DNA of 64,000 bases from Rosellinia necatrix (GCA_021209875.1 JAGYVD010000001.1:6014001-6078000); one strand, 5' to 3'; positions 1-11,731 are shown, counted from the stretch's first letter. The notes: a model not told the origin generated them from the sequence alone. Numbers and translations are program-made.

Positions 1-1
1 A

Positions 2-437
2 ATCGCCACAACGTACCAGCAACCTCAGGAGACATTCGAGGTAGAATCAAACATCCACGGCCAAAACCGAATGGCTCAGCATCGTCCGTCAGCGTTTCGC
101 ATCTTGACTAGTATTATGCGGAAGCATCACGAGCTAGTCTTTAGGGACGTCTCCAGCAACCCGGCTGACAATATGTTTTGGGGGACTCTATATATCGGTG
201 CACCCGACAAGTCGTGGAGGATCGTCGACCAGCGTGCGTTGCAACTGCGTTTTAGACTACATCAGGACAGGCTATCTCTCCCCAGAGGCACAGCGTGCCA
301 AAGAGGTCCTGCAACAGGTACTGGTTGATGTATTGGTGCGTTCAAAGCACCCGTACACTTACGATACTGTGCTCTCGACTGCTACACACGTAAACCCAGA
401 CCTAGTACCTATTGGACAGGAGAGTTCCTATCTGTGA
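2..437 (+). CDS. 3' end of an unrecognised gene, cut by the window edge
   Basis: The frame is open from base 2. I propose two exons, 2-197 and 256-437, joined across a 58 bp intron with donor GTGCAC and acceptor TTTTAG. The join is phase 1 and creates an Asp codon. It links the segment ending FWGTLYI to YIRTGYLSPEAQRAKEV and runs to a TGA at 435-437. Both parts read like ordinary soluble protein, charged and helix-prone, but I recognise no domain. Without the intron the two parts lie in different frames and would look like a frameshifted relic. The neighbour at 829 is a pseudogene, so decay of this locus is also possible. Confidence 0.4.
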
Positions 438-828
438 GCGGTGCTCTACCAAAAGTAAAGCTAGGCATACAAAATTGTATACAAGGCTTTGGTATTCGTA
501 GATTCTGCAGTACATTCGGGATCCTGACCGCGCTACTCTAGGAAGAAACGGCTTCTGTATGTCATCTAGACATAACCGCCGACGATGATCAACAGGTAGT
601 TTCTTCTAGATATAAAGGTTACCTTGAACCGACATCTACACGGCAATCACTTCGGCCACTTATATCTGCGTTATCCATGGATCGAGTTGACCCGGACGAA
701 ATGGTTAGACATAAGAAGCCCTGATGCCCGCGAACAGAAAGGAGGCGATTCGTTGAACAGCAATCCAGAAGAAGAGCTTATCACAGGCCGGCGCCTACCT
801 CAAACCGGCGCCTACATCTATACATGGA

Positions 829-1686
829 TTGCCGTGTGCGACTTCACTACCATCGCCTTCCTCCTCACCTGTGTCACCACTCCCATATTCACCTCTACAA
901 CATCACAGCCGCATTTGGCATGCAAAGGAAGACGAGTGGGTACCTGAGATGCCTTTTGAAATGCGACATCAAATGGTTCCAAAGGCATATCAAATTTCAA
1001 GCAAGGTTTGTGGCACTCATCGTTCAATGCAAAGCCTCAAGGGTAGGTGCAAAAAAAAAAAACACCTTCAAAAAAGACTGCCCTTCCTTCTTATCGCGAA
1101 TGCAAAAAAAGACTGGACCTCCGACGATATACAATGCTTACGAAGTCTTCTTGAGACTGAAAGAAGTTGGGATGACGTGGCCATAAAACTTGAGGAGAAA
1201 ATTCAACAAATTGTCGAACCATGGGGGGCTATGAAATTGAAGGCACAAACCCACAAAATGGATACGTCCAGATTCAATAACGAACCGTGAACAGCAGAGC
1301 AAGAGGATTACCTCAAAGTCCTGAGGCCTGGAGGGATTCCCTATAAAGAGTGGACTGAGTTCTTTCGAGGAATATTTGGCTTCCAGCGAACTGAGGCTGC
1401 CATCAGGGCAAGGCACATTGCATTGGGTGTGGATACCGGCACTTCAAATACGGTCCATTGAACTGATGACGAGTTAAATTTTGTTAGGGAACTCATAACA
1501 CTGAATCTGCGACATACCGAGATCTGCGAAAGGTTCTGGAAAGGATTCGGAACCGAACGTAGCCAATTTTCGATCAACAGAAAATACCAGATCATGAAGG
1601 CATCACCGATTCATGGCGAACCATCCGGCACAGGGAAACAGCAGTGGTGGGAGAGTGATGAGGAAGCGACGATCAGCGACATTTAA
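829..1686 (+). pseudogene. Myb/SANT-like repeat protein, interrupted by two in-frame TGA codons
   Basis: One frame runs from about 829 to the TAA at 1684-1686 and is broken only by TGA at 1288-1290 and 1459-1461. It holds three Myb/SANT-like units with the usual start, a Trp then acidic residues: WTSDDIQCL near 1114, then stop-TAEQEDYL at 1288, then stop-TDDELNF at 1459. Both stops fall where the family has the first conserved Trp (TGG). Such repeats normally bind DNA or chromatin, and this pattern is common in fungal Myb-like proteins of unknown role. A run of ten A at about 1052 may hide another frame change upstream. I call it a pseudogene; readthrough or splicing around the stops cannot be excluded from sequence alone. 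Confidence 0.5.
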
Positions 1687-2438
1687 TCAAGTGTTCAAAC
1701 AGAAACATCTCATACCTCGGCGTCAGACCGTCTTATTCTACTTGGCCTCAAATGACCTGCGGTATCATGGATGTGAAACTCGCCTTCTTGGACGTCATGA
1801 ATGTTCATATCACGCTTGAGACAGCCCTCGAAACCACGTCCGTGCCCCGGTCAGGTCGCCATTATTCTGCATAGCAACACCGTTCCCGCCCAGACGTCGG
1901 CCATATATATCAACGGTCCTTGGTATCCAAAGCTTGTTCCGTCGCCAAAAGTCCATGTAATAATCGTTATCGACCAACTCCTACTCTGACAGGGAAGTCG
2001 CACAAGAGGGACAACTCGGGCTACGATTGTTCGAATGGCCATGAAGCAATCAATAAAGGGTCACGTGAGTTGTTACGACTGTACCGTATATGCTTGAATC
2101 ATGTTAAAAAGCCACCTACCTACTCCTGGAAAGTCTTCTTAGTAAGGAGGACTTCTCCGTACATAGAGATATGTGGGTTTCTCTTGTTGCGACTGTAGTG
2201 TTGTCGCCGTCTATGCACTGTTGCGGCCAGCACCCATTACAAGGAGTACGGCCGAGACATTTGTGAGATTGCTATACGGCTTCCTCTCAGTCAATTTGGC
2301 CTACACCAGATAACGGAAGTAAAAGCTTTCTTTCTGCTTAGACTTGTTCTGTGTTCACTCCGGTATAGCTGAGGTCAGTGCCAGCAGGCGCTGTCTTCGA
2401 GACCGAATTTTCGACTATGCTTTGCCGACAAGCTGCTC
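1687..2438. other. Intergenic, nothing recognised
   Basis: Only short open frames on both strands, with no domain-like segment and no RNA gene seen. It separates the Myb-like relic from the 3' end of SER1. Confidence 0.5.
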
Positions 2439-3907
2439 TTATGACATTGCGAAAGCGCGGATGAATCCCGCAAGCTTCTCCGCGCCCTCAAGAGGAACAG
2501 AGTTGTAGTTGCTTGCGCGAATTCCACCAAGCGAACGATGTCCCTTCAACCCAGTCAATCCTAGGGCAAGACCCTTCTCTAGAAAGGCCTTCTCTGCGGC
2601 ATCGGTATTACCACCCTTGGTAACCCTGAAGCAAATATTGATACGCGACCGTACTGCCTTGTTGGGAAGGATCTTGTAAATGTCGGGGAAAGCTTCAATA
2701 GCATCGTAGATAAGTTGGGCCTTCTTGTTAGATACAGCTTGTTGTCCTTCAATCTTGTCGGGGTATGTTTGCAGGAACCTTTTGAGAACCTGGCCAATAA
2801 TGTATACACTAATAATATAATTAGACCTAGTCGTCTATAAATTATAAACGCGACTGTAATTCAGACTTACTCGAAAATACTCAACGTATTATAGAGACTG
2901 TTGTTCTTTGCAACAGTTTCGTATTGGAAAATGATAGGTGGAATAGGAAGGCCTAGTTGTCTCATAAGACTTGCAGAAGGTTGAGATGTAACAGGCGGTA
3001 AAAAGCTTTTCTTGATAACCACAACAGTGATACCGGTTGGGCCAAGGTTCTTTTGGGCGCCAAAGAAGATAGCGGAGTAGTTGCTGATTGGAATCTTTTT
3101 TGTGAGGATATTCGAGCTCATATCGGCGATAACGATTGGTCCCTTTCCATCAGGCCCCGGTTGAAGAGACTGGGGAAAGCCAGGAAATTCAACCCCATCA
3201 ACGGTCTCATTGGCGCAAAAATACACCAAGGCAGGATCCTTGGACAGGTTCCAGGTGCTCTCGTCTGGAATGGTGCCAAACTTGCCGCCGTTCGTCTTAC
3301 GGCTGTCTGTCGCAATGTTGACATGCTCTGAACCAAAAAGCCGCTCGGCCTCAACTGACGCTTTATGTGACCAGCCGCCGGTGATTAAGTAATCGATCTT
3401 GAGATCCTTGTCGACGGCCTCCTTGAGTTGCTGGATCGCCTTAGAGTCGGTGGGGTCGAACTCAACACGCCCAAGGATGTGTTGCAACTTGCGGGTAACC
3501 CAGGCGCCAACAAAGTTGTACACTGTAGCAGCTGTGACGTTTTGGTGTCAGTCTTTCCTCCTTAGGACGAATAAAGAGCTGAAGAAGCATTGTCTCGGAA
3601 GGCTCTCTTGGTAATGCTCCCCAACCACGACCACGAGGGGAAAGGAGTTGCACCAACAGAACTGTCCTGTGCCGCCGCCTTGCATAAAGAGTATCTCGTA
3701 GTCATCTGGGATATCAAGACAAGAGGCCAAATCGGCTTTAGCCTGGTTGATTATATCGCTGGCTAGCTGGGAGCGGTGAGAGTGCTCGGCGATGCCCAGG
3801 CCGGTATCTTGATAGTTCAGGAGGGCTTTGGCAGCATCCTCGAGGACGACAGTAGGTAGCAGAGCCGGGCCTGCACCAAAATAGGTGATATCTGATCTAG
3901 AGGGCAT
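2439..3907 (-). CDS. SER1: Phosphoserine aminotransferase
   Basis: PLP enzyme of serine biosynthesis. It converts 3-phosphohydroxypyruvate plus glutamate to phosphoserine plus 2-oxoglutarate in the cytosol. Exons on the minus strand are 3658-3907, 2871-3531 and 2439-2808, giving 426 residues, the usual fungal length. Intron 1 (126 bp) has an unusual donor, GTTGGT, but the join restores the family motif GGGTGQFSA. Intron 2 (62 bp) uses GTAAGT and joins IFD to VYIIGQVLK. The N-terminus has FGAGPALLP; the PLP-binding Lys is about residue 244 in GAQKNLGPTG. The C-terminus has the expected GLKGHRSLGGIRASNYN. The start at 3907 fits the family N-terminus. A TACCTAGGTA palindrome lies 324 bp upstream. 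Domain identity is very secure; the first donor is the weakest point. Confidence 0.93.
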
Positions 3908-4957
3908 GACGCCTCTGCAGTATCTGGACTTGAGAGTGTTGTGCAGGCTCAGATGTTTTTTAATTTTTATTTTTATTTCATTTTAATTTTTTAGGAGGAA
4001 TAATGCTCTGAATATCCGTCAGAAGCATGAAAGGTTTAAGCAGTGTAGAAAGCGGGGTTTGTAGAATTTCTATCTCCGCATCCCTTCAAGTGCGAATTTC
4101 AAGTGCGAATTCGGCGTTAGTGGGTCAGCGGGAAACAGGGGTATGGCACATAATATCGTATGTGCCAATGGGATTCGCTGTTAGACGCGGTTTCCTCGTT
4201 ATGTACGGTCCTGGAGCATAAACTATAAACTACCTAGGTAGACATGTACTCCGTTACCTACCCACACGAACGAACTTAGTAACAACTCGCGTCGTCGCAA
4301 GTCATTTCAAGTGCCGGTAGTAACGGAACCAGCTGCCCACCTTATCGACTGGCCTGATAGCAGCGACGAGGTATTCGAATCATTTAGGAAGGCCCAAATT
4401 CCTGCGCTTGGTAATGCCTTTTGTCTATTTTGACGCGACTGGTTGGACCGCATAACGAATGATCGAAGGTGCGTTTCTTCCGAGGCGCTCGAGTCGACTG
4501 GGACTCGGTATAACAAGAATCTGAGATAAAGCCAAAGCTCTGGCGTCTCTTGATCTGCTAATTTCCATCGTGGAGGCCATGTTACTCCGGTCCCTACCGA
4601 CGCCGGAAGCACAGCTTACATTTCCCTTGGGTGAATTACAGCCAGAACTCGGGCCGTGGAGCGTTCACCACTTTTATCATCGGCATACTCGCACCACTTG
4701 GGAGACAAGGCAAATAACATGGCGAAGGCAGAGAAAAAGGTGTTCTGTATCATCATTATTTCCTACTTCGTGGGTATCGTGACACGGCCGTCATCGGAAT
4801 ACAATCCTATATACACCTGTTTCCCAAGCTCGGACCCCATCCCATCATTTGATACTCATGAAGCCTTTCTCTCATCTTCACTCTCTTTCCAACCGAGAGA
4901 GAGAAGAATAACAAAAGGAGTTGGGTAAAAAAGAAAAGAAAAAAAAAAAAAAAGGAT
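3908..4957. other. Intergenic between SER1 promoter and protease 3' end
   Basis: It holds the SER1 promoter region, with a T-rich tract at about 3957-3992, and the 3' flank of the protease with an A-rich run at 4930-4954. The open frames at 4307-4928 show no recognisable domain. Confidence 0.5.
4231..4240. promoter_or_regulatory. TACCTAGGTA palindrome upstream of SER1
   Basis: A perfect ten-base palindrome 324 bp upstream of the SER1 start codon. A further TTACCTACCC lies at about 4255. The same motif recurs at similar distances upstream of other metabolic genes in this window. Its function is inferred only from position. Confidence 0.45.
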
Positions 4958-6178
4958 TTATAGGTCCTTGGTAGCCCAGCCGAGACGGGGGGCGCCCTGC
5001 GTCTGGTCGAAGACGACGAAGGCGGCCTTGAGGGCGATGTCGCCGTAGATGGAGATGCCGATGTCGGTGCTGGACTGGATGCCGCCGAAGCAGGTCTGGC
5101 CGGACTCGTCGGCGGGGGCGTAGTTGATGTACTTGCCGGGGATGGTGATGGAGGCGTCGCCGGGGCTGAAGGTGAGGTCGGGGAGCTCGGCGTCGCAGGG
5201 GAAGACGTAGCCGCCCTGGGACTGGTCCTGCTGCGCGCCGTCGACCTGCCCGTAGTAGGCGTCGACGACGGCGTCCGGGAACAGCGCGAGCGTCGTGCCC
5301 GTGTCGGCGATGCCGCTGACGGACTCGCCGCCGACGTCGGCCGTGAAGCCCCAGAAGCCCTGGCTGTCGTCGACGTCGACGTACGCGATGTCGCCCGTGT
5401 GCTTGGCGTCGTCGACGACGCCGAAGTCGTAGGTGCCGGCCGTGTGGTACTTGAGGTCGGCCGTCCACGCGGCCACGTCGAGGTCGCCCGCGACGTTGTC
5501 GAAGAAGGTCTTCTCCGCCCGCGGCGAGACCGTGTTCAGCGTGCTGAAGGCCAGCCCGAGCAGGCCGTCGTTGTTGGAGTCCTGCGCGAACTGGTCCGAC
5601 ACCATCTTGGCGGACTCGACCGCCTGGCTCGCGAAGCTGACCCCGCCGACGCTCACGACGTCGTGGTACACGTCGCCGCTCGAGGCGCTGCCGTCGCCGT
5701 ACTTGATGCTCCAGGTCGCGCCGCTGACCTGCTCCGCCGACGACGAGCCGCTGGGGTCGTACTGGGTCTGGCCGTTGACCGAGCCCGCGGGCGTCTCGGT
5801 GCTGAAGACCCACAGGTCCGACGACCCGGAGTCGAAGTCGAGGTTCAGGGTCTGGGCCGGCGTGCCGATGTCGACGGGGGTCAGGTACTGGATGTCGTAC
5901 TGCTCCGGGGTCGTGGTGGCGCTGCCCGAGTCACGCTTCGCCTTCTTGGCGGCGTTGTACTTGGCTACTGTCTTGGCCAGGCCCTGGGGCATGGGGATCC
6001 CATACTTGTTGTAGGCCTTGGCCAGCTGGAAGGCACCGTGGGGCTTGAAGGAGGGGTTCGCGACCTGGTTGACGGTGAAGGAGCCGTTCTTGGTACCGAT
6101 CTTGGTCTTTATGGGGGTAGCGGCAGCCAGGCCGGCAAGGGCCGCGGTGAGGGCGACGACGGTGGGTTGGGGAACCAT
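4958..6178 (-). CDS. Secreted pepsin-type aspartic protease (peptidase A1)
   Basis: Secreted acid endopeptidase of the aspergillopepsin/endothiapepsin type, 406 residues, no intron. The start at 6178 gives a clear signal peptide (about residues 1-20, VVALTAALAGLAAATP). The frame also extends 26 residues upstream as a poly-Ile run that does not look like protein start. A propeptide ends near KKAKR at 78-82. Catalytic aspartates are D116 in DFDSGSSDLW and D292 in ADTGTTLALF; the flap Tyr is Y160 in IKYGDGS. Cys328 and Cys363 are placed like the family's conserved disulfide. The 3' half is very GC-rich at codon third positions, unlike the accessory genes at 27-36 kb. It probably digests external protein; nothing here shows a specific substrate. 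Confidence 0.93.
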   Translation of the reverse strand: MVPQPTVVALTAALAGLAAATPIKTKIGTKNGSFTVNQVANPSFKPHGAFQLAKAYNKYGIPMPQGLAKTVAKYNAAKKAKRDSGSATTTPEQYDIQYLTPVDIGTPAQTLNLDFDSGSSDLWVFSTETPAGSVNGQTQYDPSGSSSAEQVSGATWSIKYGDGSASSGDVYHDVVSVGGVSFASQAVESAKMVSDQFAQDSNNDGLLGLAFSTLNTVSPRAEKTFFDNVAGDLDVAAWTADLKYHTAGTYDFGVVDDAKHTGDIAYVDVDDSQGFWGFTADVGGESVSGIADTGTTLALFPDAVVDAYYGQVDGAQQDQSQGGYVFPCDAELPDLTFSPGDASITIPGKYINYAPADESGQTCFGGIQSSTDIGISIYGDIALKAAFVVFDQTQGAPRLGWATKDL

Positions 6179-8447
6179 GATGTCTGCAGAGAAGAGAGGA
6201 CCGGGGGAGGATGAAGGGACGAGAGGGATGATGATGATGATGATAATGATGTTCAAGTTGCCATGGGCGGCGGGAAACCGATAGTCTTATAGAGGCCAGC
6301 GAGAAGCATGAACGATCGCAAATACCTCCGCGATACCGTGATAGCTCGACAGAGCAGGGGCGGGATGATCCCGTTTAGAACTGAGAATATCCCCCATCTC
6401 TGGCGTGGTTAGAGAGGCTGAGCCGGCTGCCTTCTTCGGATTGCTGTTCGTGGTGATAAACAAGACGACAACCACCCACCGGTGGGTATAGTGGGTGTTG
6501 TGTGGAGGTATCATGTCGATCACGGCTCTACTGCAGGTCCGAGGGTGAGGCAGACATTAGGAGATCCTTGAATTTCACCTATACTACTACGTATGAATTC
6601 GTCCATCATTGGGCGTGAATTAGATTGGGAGGCCCCGTTGAGTTTGCTTTCTAGTAGTCATCCCGCACTGCTTTATATTTTTATCTCGTCTTATGTCCAA
6701 TCAGCTTGGTGTTTGTTCGAATCCAGGGTAGCCCCTTTGTTTGTGGCGCAATGCATGATAGAAAAATGGCGATGCTGATGGTGGTGTTGATGGCGGCTTG
6801 CAGACTTGCTCGCTTATCATAGCGTGATCTGTCATGGCCACCCTAGCTGCCAACCCAGAAGGGCAGCCCTAGCTTGAGAGCTTCCTGTCGCTTATTGGCT
6901 ACCGGGATCGATCTGCAGAGTGAGCGGATGGTGTTCACCTTTAAGACAGACGTATACTCCGGGAGCGCAGGGGAATCTACTTGACAAGGAGGAGCCCGAA
7001 CCGGCGGAAAATAGATGGCCTTCTAAAGCAAGCGATGATTGGCGACGGGGAAGATGAAAGGGCGGCTAAGCATACTGATATCTCGGCCTCAATCACCCAA
7101 TTGAGCGAGCTAGTTGTTTGCCTCTACGGGTCGCCATCGTACATATTAGCAATTACCCTTTCCCGCATCGCCTATCTGATAGGTACAAGTACGTCTTCAC
7201 TTTTCCACATCGAGTTATGGCTCCAGTCAGGGTCAGGGTCAGGGTCATGGTTGTGCTTGTATGGGTCGGGTTGGCATATGTATATGGCTATTGTTAGGTT
7301 GTCTGTGACGGACATGTGAATGAAGATCTCAAATTGACAACCTGCCTATCTGGGACAAGTAAGCACCAAGATCTAGACTAGGATGTCATTCCATCGTTCC
7401 ATCTGTCGACGCACCCAGCGTAGCTTTCAGTCGTCGACAGCACGTCTCGACAGCGCATCTCGTCAACACCGTTACATCTCCAGGGGACAACTACCGGCGA
7501 CACCATCTAGACAAGCTTTCTGCCCATGTCTTGGCCACTTGGCTGCAGCGCCAAGTGTGTTGCCGTCTCGATTCTAGAAACTTATCGTTAGTGAGGCTTA
7601 AACTATGCCGCTTAGTCGACGACGTCAACATACACTACAATGTCTGTAGAGAGACATCTGCCCTATTTAAATCCCATGGATTGCCGTCTCCGAGCCTAGG
7701 AAATCAGTCTCACCTTCTCCACATAAGCGCAACTAGACTCCGGACATAGGGGCACGGGGCATAAAGTGATCTACATACCTACTATATACAGTATTACCAC
7801 CCATCGGCGGACTTCCCAGGCTGCCAGGTACAAACAGAAGCTGTCAAGGCGAAGATCGTCCCGAAACATGTAACGTACCTATAACTGCCACCGACCGTCT
7901 ATACCAAACCAGGAAGCTTGGCATCGGCGTCCCAATAAAATACCGCCTTCGGGCAGGGACGTATGATGGCATCATCCTCCATCCTAGCATCTCGGAGACT
8001 GGCTCCGGGTTATCGGCGCAGCTCCTAGTCGTTAGAACGTGTCTATGTTGTCAGCTTCCTGTTATCGACGCCGGTTGTCGATCGTTCATGCGCTTCTTGA
8101 CCCCTCCTAGTCCATTCGTGCTTCTTGTATCCGAGGGTTTTATTTTGGATATCAGGCATCGTATGTAGTATTACCTCGGCATGTGATTTGATAGGTGTCT
8201 CTGTCACACCTCCATCCCACATGGCGTGCTGATCACCATTTGGCACGGGACAGGGTGCGCGGCAGCCGCCGCCACGCGTTTCGGCAAAACGACGTAAATA
8301 TAGTCACAGACAACTACGCAAAGAACTATCAAGAAGGAGGCGAGAAGTATTCTCCTTAGACCTTAGTAGATGTTTCTCTGGCCTCGATGGCTTTTACTTC
8401 TCACCGACCTCTTGTTCGCATCCATCGCTTCCGGATCCTGCACTGTG

Positions 8448-8483
<36 letters not shown>

Positions 8484-9357
8484 ACGTCGCTATTTCTCAT
8501 GATTTCCCTAGGTTCCATCTCAGCCTGAGAAATAATTCACACAATCCTATCTAGAGGTAACCCAACCGCGAACCACCCTGCTGTGTCCGTAGCGAACCGC
8601 CGAAACAGCTCGACGGAGATTGTTTTTGGTCTAAGCCCACGCTGCCGGTAACACGTAACACGGCGAAGCGCTGCCAGTGAAACAATGTGAAACACGGCAT
8701 ACTATTCGCTCTAAGACGACCTCAAAGGTGTTTGGTACCTCCCCGCCCCTTGTGATCGGTCTATAAGTGATAACCATGTGCGTTTGGCGGATTGGAAGGG
8801 TTACTTACTCGATGATATCTATGAATACACTCAAGATATTCAGCTCATCAACTTCATTAATTTCATTTCACTATCCCACCACAAAAAAAAAGAAAAGAAA
8901 AAACGGCATTCGGTGTAAATTCTCGGCTACAGTTCTCTCCTTCGTTTATCTCCCTAGCCTTAGTACCTCAGCATATAGCAAATTATTGTACTTAATTTTT
9001 CCGAACCGGTTTAATCAGTTAAACGCTGGACGCGTTGCACAACCGTAACACCATTTTCTAAGTTCGTAATCTAAATCGTTATTAAATGAGTTCAGCTTCC
9101 CTAGACGCGCCCGTGCCACTGCCGCCAGACCACATAAGTCCGTCCCTTATCGCGCGGGAGTCAGATGTGCGCAACGCGAGAAGCCCGGGCCGATGGTACG
9201 ACCGCCAACGCAGGGAGAGCTCGAAGATGGCGTTGCAGCGAATGAAATCGATTTGCGACCTGGGGACCGATACTAGAGCAGGGCTCCCATTTTCCAGCAC
9301 TCTGCTCCTCTCAGCTCTTCCCCCTTCTCATTGATCAGCCGGCCTCATCTTCAAATC
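6179..9357. other. Long intergenic stretch with a CT microsatellite
   Basis: About 3.2 kb between the divergently transcribed protease and AT-hook gene. A possible TATA box for the protease (CTATAAG, minus strand) lies at about 6286-6297. I saw only short open frames and no domain-like protein or RNA gene. It must contain both promoters. Confidence 0.5.
8452..8482. repeat. (CT)n dinucleotide microsatellite
   Basis: About fifteen uninterrupted CT units. It lies about 880 bp upstream of the AT-hook gene start. Ordinary simple repeat, possibly useful as a length marker. Confidence 0.9.
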
Positions 9358-11731
9358 ATGGAGGTCTATATCGATCCTGGGGATGCCCATTCCCCGCCGA
9401 CAGAAGGCGACTCTCCTATCGATATTCTCAGTTCCATCGCGGGGAACCACAACTGGCATTCGCTCAACCCTTCATGTCTGTCCAGAACAGTCGCATTCGC
9501 AGACGAAATCGAGTCCAAGACCAGCTCCTCCCCCCTCCCAGAAGAAGCAGAAGAAGACCCATCGGTGGCGGCGGCGGCGGCGGCGGCGACGGCATCACGG
9601 CCAGAGCCTCCGCGCCCACTAGAAGAGACGCCGCCACAGCCTCCGCCGCAGCCGCCGCCCCGACTGACGCTGGACGAGATAGCGGCCATCCTGCGGCGGC
9701 CCTTCGACCGCGTCGAGGCGAGGCACATCGCGCAGACGATGTGCCAGTATATCGTGCCGCTGAAGGTGTACCACGGGGAGGCGAAGTACGAGAGCGACCG
9801 GCTGAAGCGGCGCATGCTCAGCGGCGGGGCCGGGCAGCAGCAGCAGCAGCAGCAGCGGCAGCTGTTCCGGGTGTTCGCGGGGGCCGAGGGCGCGCGGCGC
9901 CGCGGCGTGCTCGTCCGCCACAACATCAAGCGCCGGTGGACGCGGCTCGGGATCTGGAACCCGGCGTGGGGCTTCGCGGGGCGGCGGGGGGCGCGCGACG
10001 ACAACGACGACGACGACAGCGACGCCCGCGCCTGGTGGCGGTGGCGGTGGACGTGGCAGCCCGAGGACACGGCGCGCGGCCGCCGGGAGCTGTACCGGTA
10101 CGCGTGCGGCCTCGTCGTGCGCGCGCTGGACATGCTCCTGCTCCGGCAGCGGCGGCCGCCGCGGCGGCTCGACGGCGACGACGGCAATAACAACGGCGAT
10201 GACGACGACGACAACGACGACGACGGCGGGCACGCGCCCGTGATGCCGCGGTCCCGCGTCGGGCCGGGCACGACCGCCGGGCAGGCGGAGTCGTTCCTCA
10301 TCTCGCGGCCGTGGTTCGTGTACCGGCTCGAGACGACGCTGCAGGAGGTGCGGTACCGGCGCCTGCGGCCGGCCGACAGGGCGCGCCTCGGCTGGGAGCC
10401 CAAGAGCTTGGTCCGCCGGCGCTGGGAGGCGCGCGGCGACTGGAAGGACGAGGGGCCCCGGCGCCACCCCTCGTACGTGTCCTGGAAGTGGCGCCACGAG
10501 TCCCCCTCCCCGGAGCCCGAGGACCTCGCGCCCCTGGAGTACGCGCGGCGGACCCCGCTCGAGGTCGCGCGCGACATGGGCTTCACCCCCTCCGAGGTCG
10601 ACGAGCTGGAGACCATTGAGCTGCCCGCGTCGAGGCGGCCCAGGGGCCGCTGGTCCATCGACCTCGAGAACGCGGAGAACGAGCTCATCTTCCCCGGCCA
10701 GTCCGCCGACGGCCCGCTGTGGAGGCGGCACGAGCCCGACGCCGACGCCGACGACGCCGACGCGCTCGCGAGGGCCGCATCCCGCGCCTGGCATGCGCCC
10801 CCTTACGAAGACGCGGTGAATGGCTTTGCCCAAGAAGAAGAAGAGGCGGCTGGTAGCTTTAACCAAGAGGAGGCGCCGGTCAGTAGCTTCGACCAGGAAG
10901 AAGCGGCGGGTAGCTTCGCCCAAGGAGAGGTGCCGGCTAGTAACTTCGCCACCCAGGAAGAGGGCGTGGCGCCGGGGCGCGTCTCGGACTGGCTGCACGC
11001 CATCGAAGACGACGGGCACGTCCGGTCCGCCGGCGCCGTCCGCGGGGGCGGTGGGGGCGGCGGCGGCGGGGACGGGGACGGGGACGGAGACCTCGGGTCC
11101 GAGAGCGAGAACGACGAGAACAAAGACCCCGACGGCGAAAACAAGCCTCCCGTCCGACCCCGAGGCAACGCGCTCGACCCACGACGCGCCGCCTATCCTC
11201 CTCCTTCTCCTCCTCCTCCTCCTCCGCGGCAGCCAGATGACGGACTCGGATTCCTGATGCGCCGCCGGCCCCCGCCATCGCCGACGTCCCGCTCGAGCAC
11301 CGTCGTCCCGGCCGCAGGCACGAAGCGCCGCGCCGCAGAGGAGCCTGTGCCATCGCAGACGACGTCGTCGGCGGCGGCGGCGGCGGCGCCGCCGAACAAG
11401 CGACGCCGGGGCAGGCCTAGGCGCGTTGCTGCTGTTGCCCGACATCTTCCCTCCGAGGACGGCAACAGACGAGCGGAGGAAGAAGAAGAAGAAGAAGAGG
11501 AGGAGGAGGAGGAGGAAGAGGAGAGGAGGAGGAAGCGGCGCGGCCGAAGAGGGGAAGGGGCCGTCCGAGGAAGAAAGACGAGAACGGATCGGCCGCCGTG
11601 CGTTCTGCCGCCGCAGCAGTGAAGAAGCAGAAGAGGGGGAAGAAGACGCCAGCGGCGCCGCGGGCACCGGCTACGGCACCGGCTGGGGATGCACCTAGAC
11701 GGCGACCGGGGAGGCCGAGGAAGCAGCCGTG
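9358..11731 (+). CDS. Low-complexity AT-hook nuclear protein, C-terminal frame change
   Basis: From ATG at 9358 one frame runs to a stop at 11620-11622 (about 754 residues). It has homopolymeric Ala, Pro, Gln, Asp, Gly and Glu runs. A better-conserved part is at about residues 100-190, with RLTLDEIAAILRRPF and MCQYIVPLKVYHGEAK. An AT-hook, KRRRGRPRR, lies at about 11397-11423. Past the GAA/GAG run at 11476-11530, the frame one base back (codons starting at multiples of three) encodes two more hook-like motifs, PKRGRGRPRKK and RRRPGRPRKQP, ending at TGA 11729-11731. I therefore place the true C-terminus at 11731 and infer an indel or unseen intron in the repeat. AT-hooks bind the minor groove of AT-rich DNA, so a chromatin or transcription role is likely. 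No named family was recognised. ATG 9331, nine codons upstream, is an alternative start. Confidence 0.6.

Noticed and set aside
5399..6214. A 271-codon plus-strand frame opposite the aspartic protease
   Set aside because: An antisense shadow of a GC3-rich gene; it consists of Arg/Gly/Val/Ala-rich text with no domain.
6700..6740. Possible tRNA T arm (TTGTTCGAATCCAGG)
   Set aside because: No acceptor stem or anticodon arm could be folded around it.
9619..11667. A 682-codon minus-strand open frame opposite the AT-hook gene
   Set aside because: Its residues are Arg/Pro/Ala/Gly runs produced by the GC-rich codons of the sense gene; it has no domain or start context.
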